A DNA stretch of 23,293 bases from a virus: IMG/VR virus record IMGVR_UViG_3300008266_000706, positions 1 through 23,293 of that record; one strand, written 5' to 3'. The notes below the pieces were generated by a model that was not told the DNA's origin, searched no databases, and was given only the letters and a program-made list of their open reading frames with translations. The translations under genes and the position numbers were made by a program. Below are positions 6,121-13,784 of the stretch, piece by piece (the stretch's first letter is position 1; every line of letters starts with the position of its first letter).

Positions 6121-6121
6121 T

Positions 6122-6349
6122 ATGAAAACAGAAAATCAATTTTCAACACAAGAATTAGAGGACTTCTATACTCATTTAAAAAACTTATTAGAAATTATTC
6201 CTGATGTAGTTAAACATAGATATTTAAGTGAAAACAACTGTATTTTATGTAAAAATTGCACAGAGTATTTAGTTTCTGTACAAAAACAAGTAAGACAGGA
6301 TAAAGCCGAAAAAATGAAATTAATACAAGAAAAGGAAGAAAACTCCTGA
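6122..6349 (+). CDS. Small Cys-motif protein between terL and portal
   Basis: This is a 75-residue protein with one intervening base after the terL stop, so it is translated from the same message. It is helical and charged, with three closely spaced cysteines, C40-x2-C43-x2-C46 (NNCILCKNC), and a Lys/Gln/Glu-rich helix at the end (VSVQKQVRQDKAEKMKLIQE). A small metal site or redox pair is possible; a fourth ligand would have to come from a His (H18 or H32) or a partner. No family recognised. Its position suggests a packaging or head-assembly accessory role. Confidence 0.75.
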   Translation: MKTENQFSTQELEDFYTHLKNLLEIIPDVVKHRYLSENNCILCKNCTEYLVSVQKQVRQDKAEKMKLIQEKEENS

Positions 6350-6370
6350 TTTGTAAATTTTTAACATTTA

Positions 6371-6400
6371 GTTGTCCATATTGTTAATTTAGTATTTTTG
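6371..6400 (+). promoter_or_regulatory. Bacteroides-type promoter directly before the portal gene
   Basis: GTTG (6371-6374) is separated by 18 nt from TATTTTTG (6393-6400). The second box matches all fixed bases of the Bacteroides -7 element TAnnTTTG, and the first matches three of four of TTTG. The ATG of the portal gene starts only six bases after the box. The predicted transcript would therefore begin at or within a base or two of the start codon. Confidence 0.55.
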
Positions 6401-6405
6401 CGAAA

Positions 6406-8634
6406 ATGCGTATAAAAAATCAGTTTCCGAGGCAGGATATTCCTGAAAATGAGAAAGATGAAAAATGGTGTATCCAACATCTTGACTTTGCTACGTATTT
6501 ATTAATTCAGCGTAATTACTATTACAATAGAAAAATTACTGAATATTTTAATCAATACAATGGCTTATCAAATGCAAATACATACAAGTATTTGACTGAG
6601 GCTTATGGTAAAAAGAACAGAACGAAGTTTATTGATTATCGACTAGGAAAAGCCAAAATTGATCTTTTAAATGGCGAATTTATAGATAGACCAATTCGTT
6701 CTACAGTATATACTATTAATTCTGAGGCAGTTGCAGAAAAACAAGATCAATATCTTGTAATGATTGGTGCATCACTTGCCAAAAAAGAATTAAGCGTTTT
6801 AAAGCAAAATGGTTTGGATCCGATGGAAGGCTTACAAGTGCCAGATATTGATGATGAAGAAGGATGGAAAAAAATCAATTTTAAAAACAAGAATGAAGCT
6901 ATAATGCAAATCATTGTTAATGAAACATTAGCTTCAGATGATACAAAAACAAAACTAGCCAACGATTTCTTAAATGTAGAACTTGCTTCAATGTGTTGGG
7001 GTAAAGTATTTATGAAAGATAATGGCGAGGCATCATATCAATCTATTGATCCTAGAGATGCGATATTTGTTGAATTAAACAACGATCCATTTATAAAAAG
7101 ATCAATGATTCGTGGTCAAAGAAAACGTTTGACTGTTGCTGAAATTCTTAATGAATATGAACTAACTGATGAGCAAAGGCAGAAGTTACAATATTTGGCC
7201 AATAATAAGTCTGATTATCTTAATGGGGATTATGGTAGGTATAGCCCTTTTTCTATGGATAATGGAGAGTTTACGATTGATGTTTTGGAAGTTGAGTGGG
7301 ATTCGGTTGAGCCTATAATGACAAAACTTATTCCAAGCAAAACAAATCCGGATGTAAGATATAAGCAGGATTTAATAGTAGAAAAATACTATGAAAATCG
7401 TGTTCGTTTTGATAAGCAATTTGAAAAAGATAAAGTAGAGGTTGTAACACAATACAGACAAGTAGTATGGGAAGCAACTCGTATAGGTATTGATATTCAT
7501 ATTAACTGTCGGAAAAAACCTTTCCAAATGTTTTATGAAGATGATCCATCAAGAATTATTGGTGGTTCATACACAGGAATGTTATTCAATACTGTCAATG
7601 GAACTAGGGTGCCTTTGTCAGAAACTATAGATAATTTATCGCGCATGTATAATGCAACGATGTATCAAATAAACCGGGAACTTGCCAAATTCCATGGTAA
7701 TATCTTAGGTTTTGATGAGGCATCCTTGCCAAAAGGCAAATCGGTCAGAGATATGCTTTATGAAGCTATTAATGATGGTTTGTTGCGATATAATTCTTCT
7801 GCAACAGGTAATTTGTCAAGTACAAATCCAAATGTCAATAGAATTTTACAGCAAATTGATATGGGTTTTTCTAACTCATTTTCTGTATTAATTCAATTAA
7901 GAACAGATATTGCTACTACTCTTGACAAGCTTACAGGTATTAATAATGACCGTCAAGGAATGACAAGTGCATCTTCTACGGTTACTAATGCTCAACAGAA
8001 TATATCGGCTTCAAGAGCAATTACTGCTCCTATGTTTTATATGTTTGAAAGATATATTGAAAACATATTGACTAGAATGGCTGAAATGACAAAATTGCAT
8101 ATTGTTTATCAAGGCAGTAAAAAATGGGAGTCTATACTTGGTTCTGAGAAGTATGGATTTTTAAGAATTGATCCTGAAATTGTAAAATACAATTTTGGTG
8201 TTCATATTGCCGATAGCACAAAAGAACAGCGTTTGCGTCAAAGAATGGAAATGTTATCTCAATATGCTTTAAATAGTAAAGAGGTTCGATACGTTGATGT
8301 TATGGAAGCAGAGGCGCAAGAATCTATTTCTGATGCAATTGCTGTCATGCAAAGAGGTTGGGAAACAGTACAAAAAGTAAATGCAGAACAACAAGCAGCG
8401 GCTTCTCAGCAACAAATGCAATTACAACAACAAGCTTCTGAAGCACAATATCAGCAAGCACTTGAAGATAGAGAAGATAGACAAGCACATGAAGTTGAAT
8501 TGGCTAAAATTAAAAAAGGCCTAGATGTTATACAGGATTCGTTATACGCGCAGAACGAATTAACTACACAAAATGCTGCGCAAGAACAACAAATGCTTAA
8601 CCAGCAAGCTGCACAATCAGCACCAATAATGTAA
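6406..8634 (+). CDS. Portal protein
   Basis: A 742-residue protein. Portals form the dodecameric ring at one capsid vertex through which TerL pumps DNA and on which the tail is built. The assignment rests on size, position between terL and the scaffold/capsid genes, and the overall pattern. There is a mixed alpha/beta wing/clip region (about 60-420), then a helical stem and crown with LSRMYNATMYQINRELAKFH, SVLIQLRTDIATTLDKLTGI and ITAPMFYMFERYIENILTRM. From about residue 660 the sequence is a long Gln/Ala/Glu coiled coil (QQMQLQQQASEAQYQQALED), probably the barrel that points into the head. It may be expressed from its own promoter (6371-6400) with almost no 5' leader. No second Met occurs near the start that could replace ATG 6406. 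Confidence 0.88.
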   Translation: MRIKNQFPRQDIPENEKDEKWCIQHLDFATYLLIQRNYYYNRKITEYFNQYNGLSNANTYKYLTEAYGKKNRTKFIDYRLGKAKIDLLNGEFIDRPIRSTVYTINSEAVAEKQDQYLVMIGASLAKKELSVLKQNGLDPMEGLQVPDIDDEEGWKKINFKNKNEAIMQIIVNETLASDDTKTKLANDFLNVELASMCWGKVFMKDNGEASYQSIDPRDAIFVELNNDPFIKRSMIRGQRKRLTVAEILNEYELTDEQRQKLQYLANNKSDYLNGDYGRYSPFSMDNGEFTIDVLEVEWDSVEPIMTKLIPSKTNPDVRYKQDLIVEKYYENRVRFDKQFEKDKVEVVTQYRQVVWEATRIGIDIHINCRKKPFQMFYEDDPSRIIGGSYTGMLFNTVNGTRVPLSETIDNLSRMYNATMYQINRELAKFHGNILGFDEASLPKGKSVRDMLYEAINDGLLRYNSSATGNLSSTNPNVNRILQQIDMGFSNSFSVLIQLRTDIATTLDKLTGINNDRQGMTSASSTVTNAQQNISASRAITAPMFYMFERYIENILTRMAEMTKLHIVYQGSKKWESILGSEKYGFLRIDPEIVKYNFGVHIADSTKEQRLRQRMEMLSQYALNSKEVRYVDVMEAEAQESISDAIAVMQRGWETVQKVNAEQQAAASQQQMQLQQQASEAQYQQALEDREDRQAHEVELAKIKKGLDVIQDSLYAQNELTTQNAAQEQQMLNQQAAQSAPIM

Positions 8635-8638
8635 AACC

Positions 8639-9871
8639 ATGAACTATTTAAGAAAAATGTATTTTAACGCAGACTCTAGCGATAGCGGAGCGACTGCTGA
8701 AGCACCAAATTTTGATCTTTTAGAAGAAGCATTTGGAGACACTACAATTGACACTTTAACAGAAAGTAATAATGTAGATACTACAGATACAACGAATGAT
8801 GTTCCTGAATTTGGGACTGATACAAATGTTGATAGTAAACCAAATGATAATACGGATAGTTCAAATGATAAAAAAGAAGATACTAAAAATGATGTAAATC
8901 AAGATGACGATCTTACTTTTAAGTTACCTGGCGAGGAAGGTTATATCGATCCTCTCCAAGAAAAAACAATAGAAGCCGATACCATTGAAGAAACCACTTG
9001 GTTAGCAATGGCTGAAGCACAAGGATTAAAGATTGAAGAAGATTCTGTAGATGCATATTTAGAAGCCGTTAAGCAGGATAAGGAAATTTCAATTCAAAAA
9101 GCTGTTGAAGAAGTACAAAAACAACAGTTTATAATGGATATTGCAAAGTTTCCTGAAACTGAAAGGCTTTATATGGAACACGTTATAAATGGTGGCACAT
9201 TTGAAAGTTTCCAAAATCCAACAGGAGTAATTGATAGTTATTTGCAATTAGATAATTATGAATTGTTGGCTGCTGATTTACAAGCAAGAGGATTTACAGA
9301 TAAAATGATTGATACTGAATTAGCATTAATGATGAAACAAGAAATTGTTTTAAATGAAAATACTGCTAATGAACAAGTGGTATCAATGTTAGATCATAAT
9401 GCCGATAAATTAAGGCAAGGGTTAGAGCTTAAAAGGCAAGAAGTAATACAACAGGTTGTAGAAGACCGTAAGCAAATTAAAGAAAGAGAAGAACAAATAA
9501 GACAAGAAAAAGTACGACAAGAAAATGAAACCTTTAAGGAAGAATTAGGCAGGACCGAAACTTTCTTTGACATTCCAGTAACGAAGCAACAAAAAGACTT
9601 TATCAAGCAAAAATGGGAATCAGGAGAACTCAGGCAGTTATTTGCTGAAAATCCTAAAATTGCTGTTAAAGCCGCGATGCAACATTACTTCGGGGATCAG
9701 GCTTTAAAGATGCTTAAAACAATGGAGTATGATGCAGGTATGGACAGGTTCCGCAGAAAACTTGCAAACGTTCCACCAAAAGCAAATGGCGGCTCGGGTC
9801 GTACAAACAATATGAATGCAGGAGGTGATGGACCGAATTTTGACCTATTACAACAAGATTTGGAGGATTAA
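8639..9871 (+). CDS. Scaffold-like head assembly protein
   Basis: A 410-residue, highly charged and mostly helical protein between portal and capsid genes, the usual place for a scaffold. Residues ~20-95 are disordered and rich in Asp, Asn and Thr (DTTDTTNDVPEFGTDTNVDS). Residues ~100-250 and 260-310 are long helices (VVEDRKQIKEREEQIRQEKV). Residues 310-360 form a compact helical piece. The peptide PNFDLL occurs twice, near the N-terminus (APNFDLLEEAFGD, residues ~22-34) and at the very end (GPNFDLLQQDLED). Scaffolds bind the capsid or portal by short terminal peptides, so the duplication may mark a docking motif. It starts four bases after the portal stop. The role is inferred from position and composition. 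Confidence 0.8.
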   Translation: MNYLRKMYFNADSSDSGATAEAPNFDLLEEAFGDTTIDTLTESNNVDTTDTTNDVPEFGTDTNVDSKPNDNTDSSNDKKEDTKNDVNQDDDLTFKLPGEEGYIDPLQEKTIEADTIEETTWLAMAEAQGLKIEEDSVDAYLEAVKQDKEISIQKAVEEVQKQQFIMDIAKFPETERLYMEHVINGGTFESFQNPTGVIDSYLQLDNYELLAADLQARGFTDKMIDTELALMMKQEIVLNENTANEQVVSMLDHNADKLRQGLELKRQEVIQQVVEDRKQIKEREEQIRQEKVRQENETFKEELGRTETFFDIPVTKQQKDFIKQKWESGELRQLFAENPKIAVKAAMQHYFGDQALKMLKTMEYDAGMDRFRRKLANVPPKANGGSGRTNNMNAGGDGPNFDLLQQDLED

Positions 9872-9880
9872 TAAAAGATC

Positions 9881-9916
9881 ATTAACTTATTTATTAATTA
9901 AAAACTTAAAAAAACA
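9881..9916 (+). promoter_or_regulatory. Leader of the major capsid gene, shared with the 13785 gene
   Basis: The leader starts ATTAACTTATTTATTAATTA and continues AAAACTTAAAAAAACA before ATG. The 13750-13784 leader begins ATTAACTAATTTATTAACC and continues with A tracts; about 16 of the first 18 bases agree. It has no Shine-Dalgarno sequence and no Bacteroides -7 element. I infer a late promoter recognised by a phage factor, or an A-rich translation enhancer. Confidence 0.55.
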
Positions 9917-11413
9917 ATGTCATTACATTTAGGTAAAATACAGGTTAAGCAGGGTAAATGGACTCCTTCCTGTACTACTGAGTACAATTTGATTGAAAAT
10001 CAATTGAAATATCCTGCTATTCGTAGGATTCTTGAGTATTCTGATAAGCGTATGCTTACTACCCTGATTGTTTCAGGTGTTACTAGTCAGTATGCTATTG
10101 GTCACCAAAAAACTGCTATCGGTGAAATCCCACAAGATAAAGTTATTGGTAACAATGCTTATCAGTTTGACATCATGGGTCGTATCCAACAGGCTTCTGA
10201 AATCAACTTCCAAGTTGGTTCTACACAACCTGATGGAACTTTCCAATTGTCTATGAAAGATGATTATTTGGTTCCAGGCATGAACTGCTTGTTCCATGGT
10301 CAAAATTTCCAAGCTCGTGTTATGGGTCTGCCTACAGGAAGCAATGGTAACTATATCTATACCTTTAAATCTCCTGATCAAACTCTGTTTAACTTCGCTA
10401 CACACGTTGCTCCACAACAAGGTCCAAAAACTTGTTTCGGTGGTTATACTTCTTATAGCGAAAAATCACTGCGTGGTTATGGTCGTTTCCATACTCCTGA
10501 TACATTTATCCAACACATGACTATCAGCCGTAAAGGTTTTGGTATTTCAGGTGGTGCTGGTTCAGATGTTCTTTGGGTAGAATACGAAAATGACAACGGT
10601 GCTACTGCTAAAGGTTGGTATTATGTTCAACAGCAACAAGCTCGTGTACAAAGGATGATGGAAGATGAAACAATGTATTGGGATGGTATTTCTTCAATGA
10701 AAGATCCTAACACAGGTAAACTTCTTAACTATTCATTGCTTGGTACTGATCCTGAAACAGGACTTCCAATTACACAAGGTGATGGTATCTTGAGGCAGAT
10801 TGAAGGATCAAACGTTCTGTATGGTTCAGCTGTAGATGGAACTCAGACTATCGATGATATCATTGATATGATGACTATTCTTGAAAAGAAATGTAACATG
10901 ATTTCTGAAAAAGAATGGATTGTAGTTACAGGTACAGATGGTTATGCTACTGCACAGCGTTTGCTTAAAGACTATGCTTATAATGACCTTGGAATGAGGA
11001 CTAATATCAATGGCGAAGGCAACGGAAAAGTTGGTGGTAAGCTTGTAGATGTTGGTTACATTTTTGCTTCTTTCAATATCAATGGTAACAAAGTTACTTT
11101 TGTTAAGCACCCAGAATGGGATAACGAACAAAAATATACTGAAAGAGGAAGAAACGGTAAACTTCTTCGTTCTAACATGATGGTATTCCTTGATCTTTCT
11201 ACTGAAAACGGAAGAAGGAACTTGGAAATCCTTACCAAAGGTGGAAATGGATTCTCTCGTAAAGAGGTTTCTGCTGAAATCAATGGTCTGACAGGAAAAA
11301 CAGGTTCACCTGTTTACACTGCAGAAGATGCCATCAGGTTTGAGGTATTGTCTGAAAAAATGATTGTTATGTATAACACCGTATCTAGCGGTATTATCTA
11401 CATGACTCCCTAA
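9917..11413 (+). CDS. Major capsid protein (HK97 fold, crAss-like)
   Basis: A 498-residue protein that builds the icosahedral shell. Size, position after the scaffold-like gene and overall pattern fit crAss-like capsid proteins: an N-terminal arm (MSLHLGKIQVKQGKWTPSCT), a spine-type helical region with many Gln/Met (QQQQARVQRMMEDETMYWDG), and a beta-rich P domain towards the C-terminus (WIVVTGTDGYATAQRLLKDY, VGYIFASFNINGNKVTFVKH). Codon choice differs from the neighbours: CGT, CTG, GGT and AAC are frequent in an otherwise A/T-ending genome, as expected for a very highly expressed gene. It has a dedicated leader (9881-9916) and a strong terminator (11429-11467), so its mRNA can accumulate separately from the downstream genes. 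Confidence 0.92.
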   Translation: MSLHLGKIQVKQGKWTPSCTTEYNLIENQLKYPAIRRILEYSDKRMLTTLIVSGVTSQYAIGHQKTAIGEIPQDKVIGNNAYQFDIMGRIQQASEINFQVGSTQPDGTFQLSMKDDYLVPGMNCLFHGQNFQARVMGLPTGSNGNYIYTFKSPDQTLFNFATHVAPQQGPKTCFGGYTSYSEKSLRGYGRFHTPDTFIQHMTISRKGFGISGGAGSDVLWVEYENDNGATAKGWYYVQQQQARVQRMMEDETMYWDGISSMKDPNTGKLLNYSLLGTDPETGLPITQGDGILRQIEGSNVLYGSAVDGTQTIDDIIDMMTILEKKCNMISEKEWIVVTGTDGYATAQRLLKDYAYNDLGMRTNINGEGNGKVGGKLVDVGYIFASFNINGNKVTFVKHPEWDNEQKYTERGRNGKLLRSNMMVFLDLSTENGRRNLEILTKGGNGFSRKEVSAEINGLTGKTGSPVYTAEDAIRFEVLSEKMIVMYNTVSSGIIYMTP

Positions 11414-11428
11414 TCATTAATCAGCTAG

Positions 11429-11467
11429 AAAAGGAGCCCGGGGTGATAGCCGGGTTTCCTTTTTTAT
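11429..11467 (+). terminator. Strong terminator after the capsid gene
   Basis: The inner stem CCCGG/CCGGG (11437-11441 with 11450-11454) is flanked by AAAAGGA and TCCTTTTTT. These pair further and supply the T tract, so the hairpin could also act in the opposite direction. Confidence 0.88.
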
Positions 11468-11499
11468 TATTAAATATTAAACTGTATAAAAAAAATACA

Positions 11500-11730
11500 A
11501 TGAAAAACGAAGAAAATAAAGTGTATGAACTTTTAAGCAAAAAACAAGTATCAGATTTTTTTGCAAAAGGTTCAGTATCTATTAAAGCAAATGGAACACT
11601 TATGTTTATCAATAAAGATGGTTTATTATCAATGCCTAATGTTAGTGTAGGTGATGTTGTAAATAAAGATTTTACAATTGAAAAAAAAGATAGTGAAACT
11701 ATTTCAATAAAGAAAAAAAAGAAAAAATAA
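11500..11730 (+). CDS. Small Lys-tailed protein after capsid gene
   Basis: A 76-residue protein. I use the ATG at 11500 because an earlier in-frame start would lie inside the terminator hairpin. The N-terminal half is helical (KVYELLSKKQVSDFFAKGSV), the second half is beta-like (SIKANGTLMFINKDGLLSMP), and it ends in a run of six lysines encoded by an A-rich tract. The plan recalls small capsid-binding or DNA-contacting head proteins, and the position next to the capsid gene agrees, but I recognise no family. The A-rich end (11706-11730) is also a place where slippage could change the tail length. Confidence 0.75.
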   Translation: MKNEENKVYELLSKKQVSDFFAKGSVSIKANGTLMFINKDGLLSMPNVSVGDVVNKDFTIEKKDSETISIKKKKKK

Positions 11731-11760
11731 TCAAGGGTAAAACCTTTTAAAACCTGAAAA

Positions 11761-12912
11761 ATGGAAAACTTAACTACTGTAACAACAGCCGGAGATACAA
11801 CTCCAATGTATATTGAAATGAAAAACCAACATGGACATGTTCTTAAATTGGTAAATTTTGAAAATCCTCAAATGTGTCCAAGAAGCGGTAAAGTTGAACT
11901 TATTTACTTAAAAAAGAAAGAAAAGGTTGATCCTAATAATTCTTTTAAATGTTTTACAGATCAAAGGACAGGAATTACTTATGGTATTCCAATTGGAACT
12001 GATTATAGAACGGGAGAAGTAAATTTTCAACGTATTACGCTCAGAGATTTTAGAATATATGATCTGTCAAATCCACAAGATGCTAAAGAATGGGCATGTG
12101 TAAGGATGTGTCATTTTGTAGAAGGTTCTCCTAATCAGTTTGGAAAACCACTTTATCGTATATTAGATCATGAACAAGAAGCACAAAATAAGCTTATTGA
12201 TGTTGAATATACTGAAAGAGCAATTGCTTTGGCTAAAAAAATTATTGGCAATGAAATCCGTGAGTTTGCAATGATATTGGAAATTCCAGGTATTGAAAAT
12301 GATACTGATGCAATTGTAAAAGGTAAGGTATATGATAAAGCACTAAAATCACCAAAATGGTTTTGTCAAAAATACGATGATGCTAATAGACCTACTCTTA
12401 CTGTTTTAAAAAGATGTTTATCAACAGGTTTAATTGATTTTGATCCAATGAAAGGATACTCAACTAAACAAGGTTTGTATCTTGGAGATAATGAATATTC
12501 TGCAATTAACTATTTAACAAAAAACAATGCTTTATTAATGACATTAAATGCAGAATCAAAGCAAAGAGATAGATATTATAAAGAAACAGGAGAAAATGGT
12601 GCAGATATATTGCCTACTGCTCATGTTGAAGATACTCCAGAACAAAAGCGTATTAAAGAATTGGAAAAGCAATTAGAGCAATCTAATAAATTGACTGCTG
12701 AACTTAATGCTAGGTTTACTCAATTTATGGAAATGCAAAAAGCTGCTAATTCTGTAGATAAAAAAGTTGAGCCTGAAGTTAATTTATCTGAGGAGGATGC
12801 AATCCGTAATCAAGCTAAAAGTTTAAACATTCCTTATTGGCATAATAAGAAAATTGAAAACTTAATGGCTGAAATTGATGAAAAAGTAAATCAATTATCT
12901 AAAGCTGAATAA
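11761..12912 (+). CDS. Conserved structural-block protein of unknown role
   Basis: A 383-residue protein. Residues ~10-270 form a folded alpha/beta region with several Cys (QMCPRSGKVELIYLKKKEKV, EWACVRMCHFVEGSPNQFG, PKWFCQKYDDANRPTLTVLK). Residues ~290-330 form a coiled coil (EQKRIKELEKQLEQSNKLTA). The last ~45 residues look like a small helix-extended-loop-helix segment (IRNQAKSLNIPYWHNKKIEN, then LMAEIDEK), a pattern often used for binding. Its stop codon overlaps the next start by one base. The position between capsid and connector genes suggests a virion or head-completion protein. The direct repeat TAAAACCT (two copies in 11737-11754) lies just upstream. Confidence 0.8.
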   Translation: MENLTTVTTAGDTTPMYIEMKNQHGHVLKLVNFENPQMCPRSGKVELIYLKKKEKVDPNNSFKCFTDQRTGITYGIPIGTDYRTGEVNFQRITLRDFRIYDLSNPQDAKEWACVRMCHFVEGSPNQFGKPLYRILDHEQEAQNKLIDVEYTERAIALAKKIIGNEIREFAMILEIPGIENDTDAIVKGKVYDKALKSPKWFCQKYDDANRPTLTVLKRCLSTGLIDFDPMKGYSTKQGLYLGDNEYSAINYLTKNNALLMTLNAESKQRDRYYKETGENGADILPTAHVEDTPEQKRIKELEKQLEQSNKLTAELNARFTQFMEMQKAANSVDKKVEPEVNLSEEDAIRNQAKSLNIPYWHNKKIENLMAEIDEKVNQLSKAE

Positions 12913-13709
12913 TGAATATAATACAACTCCGAGAAAGAATAGCTTTCCTTAATGACAGGACTGCTAGCGCACGTTTTGATAACTATCAATACGATGAAGC
13001 AATTAATGATGCCATAAATCAGATAATTAAGGATAGGTTCGATAATGTTAAACAAGGAAAAAGCTATTCTTTTGAAAGAGTTCAAGTTGTTATTGATGAA
13101 TTAAATACTCTTGTTAATACAAGTCCTGTAATTGTTCCTGTAGCAAATGTTATACAAAGAGCAAATTTTCCTGCAAATTATAGAGAGTTTATTCTATGTG
13201 AGGTTACTATAAATGGAGTAAAAACTTATTCAAGAGAACTATCTCATGCAGAATTACCAAAGATTGATAGGAATCCTTTTAAATTTGCCTCATTTGATAA
13301 AGATAGGGTTTGGCATACTTTTAATTCTGCAGGCATTAATGTACAATTTGGAACAGGAACATTTACTGCGGCACAAATAACTTATTTGCGTCAACCTGCA
13401 AAAGTTACTCTTGGATTGCCAAGCAATTACATAAATCCTTCTGCAACCGCATTATCTATTGGTACTTCTTATTATGTATCAGTAGATTGTGATGTAAATG
13501 GAACACCTTATTTTGTAGGACAACAATTTACAGCATTATCTACAAATTTAGTAAGTGGTCAAGTAATAGCTGTATCTAATACGGTTGATTGTGATTTGCC
13601 TGAAAAGCTTCATGATGAAATATGTGATATTGCTAGTGCAACAATGATGGGAACTGTAGAAGATTATAACAAAGTAACATTTTTAACTAACCAAAGTGTT
13701 AAAAATTAA
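12912..13709 (+). CDS. Head-tail connector / ring protein
   Basis: A 265-residue protein. The N-terminal ~65 residues form a helical bundle of the type seen in portal-binding adaptor proteins (NIIQLRERIAFLNDRTASAR, YDEAINDAINQIIKDRF). Strands follow (FILCEVTINGVKTYSREL, INVQFGTGTFTAAQITYLRQ), and it ends with an adaptor-like helix (LPEKLHDEICDIASATMMGT). Residues ~177-221 are a small beta insertion (LSIGTSYYVSVDCDVNGTPY, FVGQQF) that recurs in the 15499 gene and, more loosely, in the giant tail gene. In crAss-like virions such proteins make the first rings under the portal. The start overlaps the preceding stop (TAATG). Family assignment is from pattern and order only. Confidence 0.75.
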   Translation: MNIIQLRERIAFLNDRTASARFDNYQYDEAINDAINQIIKDRFDNVKQGKSYSFERVQVVIDELNTLVNTSPVIVPVANVIQRANFPANYREFILCEVTINGVKTYSRELSHAELPKIDRNPFKFASFDKDRVWHTFNSAGINVQFGTGTFTAAQITYLRQPAKVTLGLPSNYINPSATALSIGTSYYVSVDCDVNGTPYFVGQQFTALSTNLVSGQVIAVSNTVDCDLPEKLHDEICDIASATMMGTVEDYNKVTFLTNQSVKN

Positions 13710-13749
13710 ATCGTTATTATATTTTAAAACATTTATATATTTACCCTCA

Positions 13750-13784
13750 ATTAACTAATTTATTAACCAAAAATTCTTTAAAAA
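13750..13784 (+). promoter_or_regulatory. Leader of the lectin-domain gene, shared with capsid gene
   Basis: ATTAACTAATTTATTAACC followed by an A-rich stretch leads straight to the ATG, nearly matching 9881-9916 in sequence and in distance to the start. The 13710-13749 part is AT-rich without a visible terminator. Confidence 0.55.

Noticed and set aside
10068-10520. Two short plus-strand frames inside the capsid gene
   Set aside because: They are out of frame with a confident capsid gene, are rich in Leu/Val from shifted codons and have no leader.
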